The notes beneath the pieces were generated by a model. That model was not told the origin of the DNA. It did not search any database and saw only the letters and a list, made by a program, of their open reading frames with translations. Below, piece by piece: positions 5,860 through 11,473 of a stretch of 11,473 nucleotides of DNA. Numbering within the stretch: position 1 is the stretch's first letter; every line of letters starts with the position of its first letter. The position numbers and the translations under genes were made by a program. The DNA is from Bryobacterales bacterium (GTDB taxonomy: Bacteria; Acidobacteriota; Terriglobia; Bryobacterales; Bryobacteraceae), in NCBI GenBank assembly GCA_003132905.1, contig PKZC01000364.1:1-11473 (forward strand), in the 5' to 3' direction.

Positions 5860-7091
5860 TGTATTTTGGGGAAGCGCTCCGCTTCAGCGTGCAGGCGCTA
5901 CGGGCCAACAAGTTTCGCAGCTTCCTGACGGCGCTCGGACTGATCATCGGGAATGCCTCGGTCATTTTGGTTGTTACCATTTCGATCGCCAGCCGCGATT
6001 ACATCCTGGACCTGATCCGCGGCGTGGGATCGAACCTGATCTACGCGCAATATTCGGCCGGCACGAACTCATCCACCAAGGTAGACGCGGACTTCATCAA
6101 GATGTCCGACGTAGAAGCAGTGCGGCAACAACTGGGGTCGCGCATCGTCGCGGCTACTGGCGTCATGTCCAACTCCGGTCGGTTGCTGATCAATGGAAAA
6201 GAACAGGATGTTTCCGTAATCGGCACCGATGAATACTATCCCGAGGTTCGCAATATGGCGCTGCTCTCGGGGCATTTCATCGATGTCGGCGATGTGCAAA
6301 GCCGCCAGCACGTGGTGATGCTCACCGAAAAACTGGCTATTCGGCTCTATGGCAATGTGCAAGACGCCGTGGGCCAGGTGATCAAGCTGTACGATCTGCA
6401 GTTCACCGTGGTTGGGACGTTCAAGGAGCGCACGGGGACTTTTGGGATCTCGGAAATCACGAACGAAACCGTGGTGATGCCGATCACGGTGATGAAGCTC
6501 TTTGTTCCCGTGGAGCGGATCGATCCGATGTATATCCAAGCGCGGCTGTCTTCAGACGTGCGACCTCTGACGGCGGCGATCAAACAGGTGCTGGAGAGCA
6601 GGCATCGCGCCGGCGCACGCTATGACGTGGATAATTTGTCCGCCATTCTGGATGCGGCGCAGCGCATCGCGCTGGTGATGACCATTGTGCTTGTTCTGGT
6701 GTCGACCATTGCGCTGGTTATCTCGGGAATCGGCATCATGAACATCATGCTGGTAACAGTGACGGAACGCACGCGCGAGATTGGCCTGCGCATGGCAGTA
6801 GGTGCGTCGCGGCACGCCGTGCTGGAGCAGTTCCTCACGGAATCGATTGTCATCAGCATGGCCGGGGGGCTCATCGGCATCCTGGTGGGGATCGCAATTC
6901 CTCTGAGCTTCCGGTTTTTCACGAACGCGCTGCGGGTGCCGTTTTTTACGGCGGCTATCCACCTTCCCATCTCGCCTACATCAATCCTGGTGGCCTTCGG
7001 AGTCTCGGTAGCGGTGGGAGTGATTTTTGGAATGCTGCCCGCCAATCGTGCTTCGCAGCTCAATCCGACCGAGGCTTTAAGATACGAGTGA
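5859..7091 (+). CDS. ABC transporter permease, MacB/FtsX type
   Basis: Inner-membrane subunit of a type VII (mechanotransmission) ABC system, 410 residues. Helix 1 (about 20-43) is followed by a large periplasmic MacB_PCD-like domain (44-268), then helices 2-4 (269-298, 325-350, 373-393). The family hallmark GIGIMNIMLVTVTERTREIG (290-309), continuing into LRMAVGAS, includes the cytoplasmic coupling segment that contacts the ATPase. The C-terminus PANRASQLNPTEALRYE is also typical. Unlike MacB it has no fused ATPase, and no ATPase gene adjoins it, so the nucleotide-binding partner must be encoded elsewhere. Such systems move lipoproteins, peptides or drugs, or drive periplasmic work without transport; the substrate here is unknown. 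ATG 5859 overlaps the upstream TPR stop. The stop codon lies inside the first unit of a 19-bp tandem repeat. Confidence 0.92.
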   Translation: MYFGEALRFSVQALRANKFRSFLTALGLIIGNASVILVVTISIASRDYILDLIRGVGSNLIYAQYSAGTNSSTKVDADFIKMSDVEAVRQQLGSRIVAATGVMSNSGRLLINGKEQDVSVIGTDEYYPEVRNMALLSGHFIDVGDVQSRQHVVMLTEKLAIRLYGNVQDAVGQVIKLYDLQFTVVGTFKERTGTFGISEITNETVVMPITVMKLFVPVERIDPMYIQARLSSDVRPLTAAIKQVLESRHRAGARYDVDNLSAILDAAQRIALVMTIVLVLVSTIALVISGIGIMNIMLVTVTERTREIGLRMAVGASRHAVLEQFLTESIVISMAGGLIGILVGIAIPLSFRFFTNALRVPFFTAAIHLPISPTSILVAFGVSVAVGVIFGMLPANRASQLNPTEALRYE

Positions 7092-7138
7092 CGCCTTGAC
7101 ATGCGAGTGAGCCGTTGCGATATGAGTGACGCTTTGGC
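7082..7138 (+). repeat. Three-unit 19-bp tandem repeat over the permease stop codon
   Basis: Units at 7082-7100, 7101-7119 and 7120-7138 have exact 19-bp register. GAGTGA recurs at 7086-7088 plus stop and at the same offset in the next two units (7105-7110, 7124-7129). Units 1 and 3 agree at 16 of 19 positions, all three differences being transitions; unit 2 matches unit 1 at 13 of 19. Unit 1 contains the last permease codons TAC GAG TGA, so the array looks like successive duplications of the gene's end. Confidence 0.8.
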
Positions 7139-7143
7139 GTCAC
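7126..7143 (+). terminator. Weak hairpin after the permease gene
   Basis: GTGACGC (7126-7132) pairs with GCGTCAC (7137-7143) around the loop TTTG. It lies 35 bases after the permease stop and partly uses the third repeat unit. No U-run follows, so intrinsic termination is uncertain; it may instead stabilise the 3' end. Confidence 0.35.
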
Positions 7144-7185
7144 CTGTGAATCGCGCGCCCGTACCGAATTGCATCCGCATCCGTA

Positions 7186-7191
7186 TACAAT
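7186..7191 (+). promoter_or_regulatory. Possible -10 element for the beta-barrel gene
   Basis: TACAAT, within TATACAATTAAT, matches the -10 consensus at five of six positions and would start a leader of about 45 bases before CTG 7243. No good -35 is found at 16-18 bp, and TTGCAT at 7169-7174 is too close, so confidence is low. Confidence 0.3.
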
Positions 7192-7231
7192 TAATAGGAT
7201 CGAAAGCGAGCCGGTTGGCTAGAACATTTTT

Positions 7232-7245
7232 GGGAGGATTGTCTG
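7232..7245 (+). promoter_or_regulatory. Ribosome-binding site pointing to a CTG start
   Basis: GGGAGG (7232-7237) is followed after five bases by CTG (7243-7245), in frame with the beta-barrel protein. The next in-frame start, ATG 7267, has no purine-rich sequence before it. A TTG at 7239 is nearer the ribosome-binding site but in another frame. Confidence 0.6.
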
Positions 7246-8067
7246 AAGAAGCTTGTCACTGTCAGCATGTGGGTTGTTCTCTGTGGATCTTGCGCCGACG
7301 CTCAGCAACCGCAACCGGATGCGCAACAAACCCCGCCTCCACCGCCCGCCCCCAGCTCCGGGACGTCCTCATCCTCGTCGGCTCCAGCTCCGCCATCGGA
7401 ACGGCGTTTTTCGGGTGGCATCACTTTATCGGGCATGGGACTGGCCCTCGTCCCGGGAGCTTCCAGCACGGTGAACAACACGTCCGAGATCAGCACGCAA
7501 TATCAAACCACGGGTGCATCCGAGCGGCTTGGATATGGGCTCACAGTGCAGGCGCGTGTGGCCGGCCATTTCTATGTCGATCTGAGCGCGCTGCTTCGGC
7601 GCATCGGCTATCAGCTCGACACCACGGTCTCAACGACAACCACGAGTGTCTTGAACGGCACCAGCTTTCCCGTCACCAGCAGTACCAGCACGCATGAGGA
7701 CACGCGCGCCCGATTGATCGACGTTCCGCTTCTGCTGCGTTATTACGGCACGGGAAAACGTCCGCGCAGCCCGCGTTGGTTTCTTGAGGTAGGGGGATCA
7801 TGGCGTCTGGCGAACGATATCCGCACCTCCATCGACAGCACCGATGATTCCGGGAACCTTACCTGCTGCACGACCACGGCCACGGTCCCTAAGCATAGTT
7901 CCGCGATCGGAATGGTTGCGGGCGCTGGAATTCAGCTAATGGATGAGTTCGGAATAAAAGTTGTGCCGGAATTCCGCTACACCCGGTGGGTGAATCCGAT
8001 CTTTGAGAATATCACCACGAACACCGAGCGAAACCAGATAGAAGCCGCGATTTCGCTGACGTTCTAG
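7243..8067 (+). CDS. Outer-membrane beta-barrel protein, probable CTG start
   Basis: Predicted outer-membrane protein of 274 residues. Starting at CTG 7243 gives a full signal peptide, MKKLVTVSMWVVLCGSCADAQ, with the Lys pair that ATG 7267 (266 residues, starting MWVV) would lose; GGGAGG sits five bases before the CTG. After cleavage near ADA/Q comes a low-complexity Gln/Pro/Ser tether (about residues 22-52, including PPPPPAP and SSSSS). Alternating hydrophobic strands follow, such as YGLTVQARVAGHFYVDLSALL, WFLEVGGSWRLA, IGMVAGAGIQLM and IKVVPEFRYTRW. The chain ends AAISLTF, with the terminal Phe and alternating pattern of a BAM recognition signal. A loop has adjacent cysteines (LTCCTTTA). 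It resembles generic outer-membrane beta-barrel (OMP_b-brl) domains; pore or adhesin function is not evident. Its TAG overlaps the convergent dioxygenase stop in one CTAG. Confidence 0.82.
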   Translation: MKKLVTVSMWVVLCGSCADAQQPQPDAQQTPPPPPAPSSGTSSSSSAPAPPSERRFSGGITLSGMGLALVPGASSTVNNTSEISTQYQTTGASERLGYGLTVQARVAGHFYVDLSALLRRIGYQLDTTVSTTTTSVLNGTSFPVTSSTSTHEDTRARLIDVPLLLRYYGTGKRPRSPRWFLEVGGSWRLANDIRTSIDSTDDSGNLTCCTTTATVPKHSSAIGMVAGAGIQLMDEFGIKVVPEFRYTRWVNPIFENITTNTERNQIEAAISLTF

Positions 8068-9020
8068 TGGCTGGCTTCCACCGGCGGCGTGCCGTAAGTG
8101 TGGAACGATTCGATGGTCTTCAGGCCCCAGGCCTGCCCCTTCTTGCGCTCGGCTTCCGACCAGCGGATGGGCTTCCAATCGGGCGCCAGGATCAACCGCG
8201 CGCCCGCGTTCGCCACTTCCACGCGATTGCCGCCGGGCTCATAAACGTACAGGAAAAACGTCTGCTGGATAGCGTGCTTGTGTGGTCCGGTTTCGATGTA
8301 GACGCCGTTCTCGAGGAAAATGTCGGCGGCGCGCAGCACATCCTCGCGGCTATCCACCGCGTAGGTCACGTGATGAAAGCGGCCCTTGGTTCCGGTGTGG
8401 TCGCGCGTGTACGCAAAATCGTAGCTCTTATTGGTGCACGTCATCCACATGGCGGCTTCTGAGCCATCGTCCAGCACAATCTGCTCGGTGAGCCGGAAGC
8501 CCAGGTACTTTTCAAAAAAGGCGCGATTGGCTTCGATGTCCACGGCCAGCCCATTGAAATGATCCAGTCGGCGCACGTTGATCCCGCGAGCCGGGAAGCG
8601 CTGAGCCTGGTTCTTGAGAGCGGGTTTCAGTTCGGGCGGCGCTTCATACCACTGGGTCTCATAATAGAGCTCTATTTTGTGGCCATCGGGATCCTGGCAG
8701 ACGAACGCCGGTCCATGCGCCAGATCTCCGTCGTTCCACCCGATTCCATACCCGGACTCTTTCACCGCCGCCACGCGCCGTTCGAGCGCTTGCGGACTGC
8801 GTGCGCGAAAAGCTACATGACCCATGCCGGGCAGATTTGACGCGGTGAGCTTCAAGGTGTGGCGCTCGTAGTCATCCCAGCCGCGCAGATAAACGGAATC
8901 GCCTTGACGCCCGCTTTCAGTCATGCCCAGCACATTCACGAAGAAAGCCAGGCTTTCTTCCGGCTTGGGCGTCAGCATTTCCAAGTGGCCCAAGTGGGCC
9001 AGATCCATTATGGGTTCCAT
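8064..9020 (-). CDS. Catechol 2,3-dioxygenase-type extradiol dioxygenase
   Basis: Cytoplasmic two-domain VOC enzyme of 318 residues, like XylE-type metapyrocatechases that cleave catechol meta to the hydroxyls using Fe(II) or Mn(II) and O2. The N-terminal VOC domain is about 7-121 and the C-terminal catalytic one 150-271. The metal ligands are visible: His154 (RLDHFNGLAVD), His217 (GRFHHVTYAVD) and Glu268 (PGGNRVEVAN). His249 and Tyr258 fit the conserved substrate-site pair. By remembered alignment the second-sphere His of XylE (His199, in a HDVAF block) is Tyr200 here (SYDFAY), an unusual change. ATG 9020 is used; ATG 9008 (MDLAHL) is an alternative, and neither has a strong Shine-Dalgarno. 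It lies 17 bases after the DUF6152 gene, third in a probable operon. The true substrate may be a substituted catechol. Confidence 0.87.
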   Translation of the reverse strand: MEPIMDLAHLGHLEMLTPKPEESLAFFVNVLGMTESGRQGDSVYLRGWDDYERHTLKLTASNLPGMGHVAFRARSPQALERRVAAVKESGYGIGWNDGDLAHGPAFVCQDPDGHKIELYYETQWYEAPPELKPALKNQAQRFPARGINVRRLDHFNGLAVDIEANRAFFEKYLGFRLTEQIVLDDGSEAAMWMTCTNKSYDFAYTRDHTGTKGRFHHVTYAVDSREDVLRAADIFLENGVYIETGPHKHAIQQTFFLYVYEPGGNRVEVANAGARLILAPDWKPIRWSEAERKKGQAWGLKTIESFHTYGTPPVEASH

Positions 9021-9037
9021 TAGGATGATTAATTTTG

Positions 9038-9463
9038 CTATTGAGCGTTTTCTTTGGCTTTGCTGGGGCCGCCGTCTTCGGCCGAACCGCTAAATACCTT
9101 GCGGCCGTCGGGCAGGATTACTTGACGCGCGTTGGCTGTTTTGTCGTCGTTCTTGGCGCGGAAGCCTTCCACCGTCACCTCGTCGCCGGCCTTCAATGAA
9201 TTGCGAGTCCATCCCATCCGGGCCAGCGTGTTCGGCGCGCCGTTTTCACACTGCCAGTGCTGGACGTTGCCCTGTTCGTCTTTGACGTCCAAATAGATCC
9301 AGACGTGCGGGTTCGTCCATTCCACTTTGGTTACGGTCCCCTTCAGCGTCACCGGTTGCTTGACGTCAAACTCGGCCGCGAATGAATGATGCGCGAAGGC
9401 GGGCAAGCTGCCAAAGGACAATGCCATGCTCGCCACTAAGACACAAAAAAGTTGTGTTTTCAT
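9038..9463 (-). CDS. DUF6152 family exported protein
   Basis: Small exported protein of 141 residues in a family common in Acidobacteriota and Proteobacteria, without known function. The signal peptide is 1-24 (MKTQLFCVLVASMALSFGSL then PAFA). Cleavage after Ala24 would leave a mature chain starting HHSFAAEFD. Family blocks follow: VTLKGTVTKVEWTNPHVWIY (38-57), the HWQCENGAPNTLARMGW segment (69-85), SLKAGDEVTVEGFRAK and ARQVILPDGRKVF. The predicted fold is a small beta barrel of OB type; this is an inference. ATG 9463 is preferred over an upstream start at 9526, because it yields a clean signal peptide, has GGAG upstream, and overlaps the preceding gene's TGA as ATGA. Coupling to the 'PDLTGVW' protein suggests that the two act together outside the cytoplasm. 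Confidence 0.88.
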   Translation of the reverse strand: MKTQLFCVLVASMALSFGSLPAFAHHSFAAEFDVKQPVTLKGTVTKVEWTNPHVWIYLDVKDEQGNVQHWQCENGAPNTLARMGWTRNSLKAGDEVTVEGFRAKNDDKTANARQVILPDGRKVFSGSAEDGGPSKAKENAQ

Positions 9464-10269
9464 TTCACCAGATGCTCCGTGATCTCTTTGTTGTTCTCTT
9501 CGCACGAATACTCCATCAGCTCCCACTTGGGTTTCAGCGTGAAGACGCGCTTATTGGTAAACGGTTTGGTGTACGCTTTCGGATCGTCCACGGTCACCTC
9601 GTAAGCCAGATGCGTCGGATCGGCTCGGCTGAAGCGCTGGATCACGTGCAGTTGATCGCTGTGCGGATGGCCGATGGTGTCGAGGCGCGTTTTATCGTTG
9701 AAGCCGATGCTATCCACCACCAGCGTGTCGCCATCCCAATGCCCAACGGAATTGCCCATCCACGTGGGGTCCGGGTCTTTGGGATGGTCGCGACCATCGG
9801 TGGGAACAACAATAAACGTATTCCACGCCTCGAAGAGAAGGGCCACGCGCTTGGGCATCTGGAAAATTTCGAGCGGCATGGGCGTATTCATTTGGCGTGT
9901 CAGACCAGCCGGCAGGCAGTGCGCTGTGTAGTCGAATTTGCTGGGGTCGTACGCCTTGAAATCCGCTTCTCCCCACGCCGTGAAGGGTAGTGGCCCGATG
10001 CCTCGCGACATGTCGGGTGAATAGGGGATATCCCATACGCCAGTGAGATCCGGTTTGCCGTCAGGCAGACGCGGTACTTGGCCTGGATTGTCGCTCTTGG
10101 CATCATTCCAGGCGGCGGCCGGCTTTTTGGAAACCGACTGTTCTACGGCCGGCGCAACTGCATCAGATTGCGCGAAAGCGAATGCGGATAAGCCAAAGAA
10201 TGCGGCGAACGCAGCGGTAGAACTCAAAGCAGCGGTAGAAATCAAATATGTGCGGAAATGGTTTGTCAC
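9460..10269 (-). CDS. Exported 'PDLTGVW' family protein of unknown function
   Basis: First gene of the three-gene operon, 269 residues, resembling a large uncharacterised family abundant in Acidobacteriota. GTG 10269 is the start, with GGGAGGG about seven bases upstream. The signal peptide is unusually long (1-33, ending AFA before Gln34) and holds a hexapeptide duplication, LISTAA-LSSTAA. The mature protein has the motif PRLPDGKPDLTGVWDIPY (about 66-83), a PLPFTAWGEADFKAYDP segment, the CLPAGLTRQMNTPMPLEI region, and the block MGNSVGHWDGDTLVVDSIGF (about 170-189), which typifies this family. No catalytic residues can be named. Its TGA overlaps the DUF6152 ATG as ATGA. It diverges from the M13 peptidase gene, with only about 61 bases between starts. 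Confidence 0.85.
   Translation of the reverse strand: MTNHFRTYLISTAALSSTAAFAAFFGLSAFAFAQSDAVAPAVEQSVSKKPAAAWNDAKSDNPGQVPRLPDGKPDLTGVWDIPYSPDMSRGIGPLPFTAWGEADFKAYDPSKFDYTAHCLPAGLTRQMNTPMPLEIFQMPKRVALLFEAWNTFIVVPTDGRDHPKDPDPTWMGNSVGHWDGDTLVVDSIGFNDKTRLDTIGHPHSDQLHVIQRFSRADPTHLAYEVTVDDPKAYTKPFTNKRVFTLKPKWELMEYSCEENNKEITEHLVK
10211..10246 (-). repeat. 18-bp tandem duplication inside a signal-peptide coding region
   Basis: Bases 10211-10228 and 10229-10246 match at 17 of 18 positions. In the minus-strand frame they encode LISTAA and LSSTAA, so the duplication is in frame and lengthens the signal peptide's hydrophobic part by six residues. Confidence 0.92.
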
Positions 10270-10330
10270 GTGGAACCCTCCCAGGCTGGGCTGGACGGAG
10301 CTGAATCTCTTCGTGTTTTACTATATCACT

Positions 10331-11473
10331 GTGAGATCCACGCTCTTCTTGTTCCTGATTGCTTGCGGCGCAGGCGTTGTTTTGGGACAAACGAACGAGT
10401 CGCCCTTGTTCGCCTTGCCTTACAGTCCCAGTCTGGATGCGTCTTCGATGGACCGGTCCGTCGACCCGTGCACCGACTTTTATCACTATGCATGCGGCGC
10501 TTGGATCAAGAAGAATCCGATCCCGCCCGATCAGGCTCGCTGGGACGTTTATTCCAAACTCAATGAGGACAACGAGCGGTTTCTGTGGGGCATTCTGGTT
10601 GAAGCGTCCAAGCCAAGCGCCGACCGGAATGTAGTAGAGACCGAGATTGGCGACTACTTTGCCGCTTGCATGGATCAATCCGCCATCGACAAGGCTGGGA
10701 TCGCTCCGCTTAGACCGCAACTAGAGGCGATCGCAGGCCTACATTCGCTACGTGATTTGCCCGCGTACCTGGGGCGGCAGCATCTGGAAATCGCCGGCGA
10801 CGGCATGTTGTTTGGATTTGGATCCAATCAGGATTTTGAGGACTCCAGCCGCGTGATCGCATTTACCAACGCTGGTGGTCTGGGCCTTCCCGACCGCGAT
10901 TATTACACCAAGACCGACGCAAAGTCCGTCGAGACTCGCCAGAAGTATGGAGAGCACGTGCAACATATGTTCGAGCTGCTCAATGAAAAGCCGGCGCTGG
11001 CGAAAGCTCACGCGCAAATTGTAATGGAAATTGAGACGGCACTGGCGAAGGCGTCCCTCACTCGCGTGGAGAAGCGGGATCCCTACAAGCTGTTCCATAA
11101 AATGACTCCCGCGCAGTTGCAGGCGCTCACTCCAGCGTTTCACTGGGCCGATTACTTTGAAACCAGCCATGCCCCGGATACTTCCGTGATCAACGTAAGC
11201 GAACCGGGCTATTTCAAGGAGATCCAGGCGCTGCTTCAAGCCCACAAGCTGGATGACTGGAAGACGTATCTACGCTGGCATCTAGTGCATTCCAAAGCGC
11301 CGTTTTTGCCCGCGGCTTTCGACAACGCGAATTTCGATTTTTACAGCAAATATCTGCGCGGGCTAGAGCAGATGCCTCCGCGCTGGAAGCGTTGCGTGCG
11401 GCGCGTGGATGGCGATATCGGTGAAGCGCTAGGCCAGGAATTTGTTGCGAAAACCTTTGCGCCGTCCACCAAG
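10331..11473 (+). CDS. M13 family metallopeptidase (neprilysin/PepO-like), 5' part
   Basis: N-terminal 381 residues of an exported zinc peptidase of roughly 670 residues; the frame is open to the window edge, so the HExxH zinc domain is not visible. Residues 1-19 act as a signal peptide (MRSTLFLFLIACGAGVVLG, cut before Gln20). The Peptidase_M13_N domain begins at SVDPCTDFYHYACGAWIKKN (43-62) with its conserved cysteines, and includes NAGGLGLPDRDYY (180-192) and RWKRCVRRVDGDIGEALGQEF (351-371). GTG 10331 gives the best signal peptide but lacks a Shine-Dalgarno; an in-frame GTG at 10313 has GGAG 12 bases upstream and would add six residues (MFYYIT). LIAC at 9-12 resembles a lipobox, though the hydrophobic run continues past it. 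It diverges from the 'PDLTGVW' gene. Such enzymes cleave oligopeptides in the periplasm. Confidence 0.93.
   Translation, partial: MRSTLFLFLIACGAGVVLGQTNESPLFALPYSPSLDASSMDRSVDPCTDFYHYACGAWIKKNPIPPDQARWDVYSKLNEDNERFLWGILVEASKPSADRNVVETEIGDYFAACMDQSAIDKAGIAPLRPQLEAIAGLHSLRDLPAYLGRQHLEIAGDGMLFGFGSNQDFEDSSRVIAFTNAGGLGLPDRDYYTKTDAKSVETRQKYGEHVQHMFELLNEKPALAKAHAQIVMEIETALAKASLTRVEKRDPYKLFHKMTPAQLQALTPAFHWADYFETSHAPDTSVINVSEPGYFKEIQALLQAHKLDDWKTYLRWHLVHSKAPFLPAAFDNANFDFYSKYLRGLEQMPPRWKRCVRRVDGDIGEALGQEFVAKTFAPSTK

Noticed and set aside
7082..7138. CRISPR-like array
   Set aside because: The 19-bp units are directly adjacent without spacers and there are no cas genes; this is a simple tandem duplication.
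9464..9526. Longer N-terminus for the DUF6152 protein
   Set aside because: The 21 added residues are charged and precede a normal signal peptide; ATG 9463 has the ATGA coupling and a ribosome-binding site.
10331..10366. Lipoprotein signal (LIAC lipobox) in the M13 peptidase
   Set aside because: The hydrophobic stretch continues past the Cys to a normal VLG/Q cleavage site, and the segment before Cys12 is too short for a convincing lipoprotein signal.
10163..11245. Two minus-strand open frames (10163-10720 and 10748-11245)
   Set aside because: They are complements of the M13 peptidase gene, which runs open on the plus strand to the window edge and carries conserved family motifs.

Overview
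The window looks like a chromosomal segment of an Acidobacteriota bacterium, most plausibly Solibacter/Bryobacter-like. This is inferred from gene content: a secreted carboxypeptidase-regulatory-like/TPR protein, a MacB/FtsX-type permease without its ATPase, a DUF6152 protein coupled to a 'PDLTGVW' secreted protein, and an M13 metallopeptidase. No rRNA, tRNA, insertion sequence, phage gene or CRISPR array is visible. Most genes encode envelope or exported proteins.

Layout. (1) 5-2230: murB (minus) diverges across 26 bp from a DUF2461 gene that starts at TTG 1009; the DUF2461 3' end overlaps the convergent end of a periplasmic double-BON gene. (2) 2231-2889: the BON leader carries a 20-bp tandem duplication of its ribosome-binding site and start codon. 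A roughly 440-bp gene-free stretch follows, with a 12-bp inverted repeat, a TATAAT promoter and a hairpin leader that runs to a 45-codon secreted cysteine peptide, then a hairpin terminator. (3) 2890-4814 (minus): a signal-peptide/carboxypeptidase-regulatory-like/TPR protein followed by a seven-helix membrane protein. (4) 5005-8067 (plus): a secreted TPR protein overlapping by one base a MacB-like permease, then, after a three-unit 19-bp repeat, an outer-membrane beta-barrel gene whose best start is CTG. (5) 8064-10269 (minus): a compact operon of a 'PDLTGVW' secreted protein, a DUF6152 protein and a catechol 2,3-dioxygenase-type enzyme. (6) 10331 to the window end: the 5' part of an M13 (neprilysin/PepO) peptidase gene, open at the edge.

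How they fit together. murB serves peptidoglycan precursor synthesis. The TPR/permease pair and the beta-barrel protein belong to envelope functions. The 8064-10269 operon places two exported proteins of uncharacterised families with a cytoplasmic extradiol ring-cleavage enzyme, suggesting a link to aromatic compounds, although no other step of a catechol meta-cleavage pathway is present.

The most notable features are: short tandem duplications (18-20 bp) at gene starts or ends in three places; a catechol-dioxygenase homologue with Tyr where the family's second-sphere His is expected; a DUF6152 protein whose predicted mature N-terminus begins His-His; and a small secreted Cys/Met/His peptide behind a long structured leader next to a seven-helix membrane protein.
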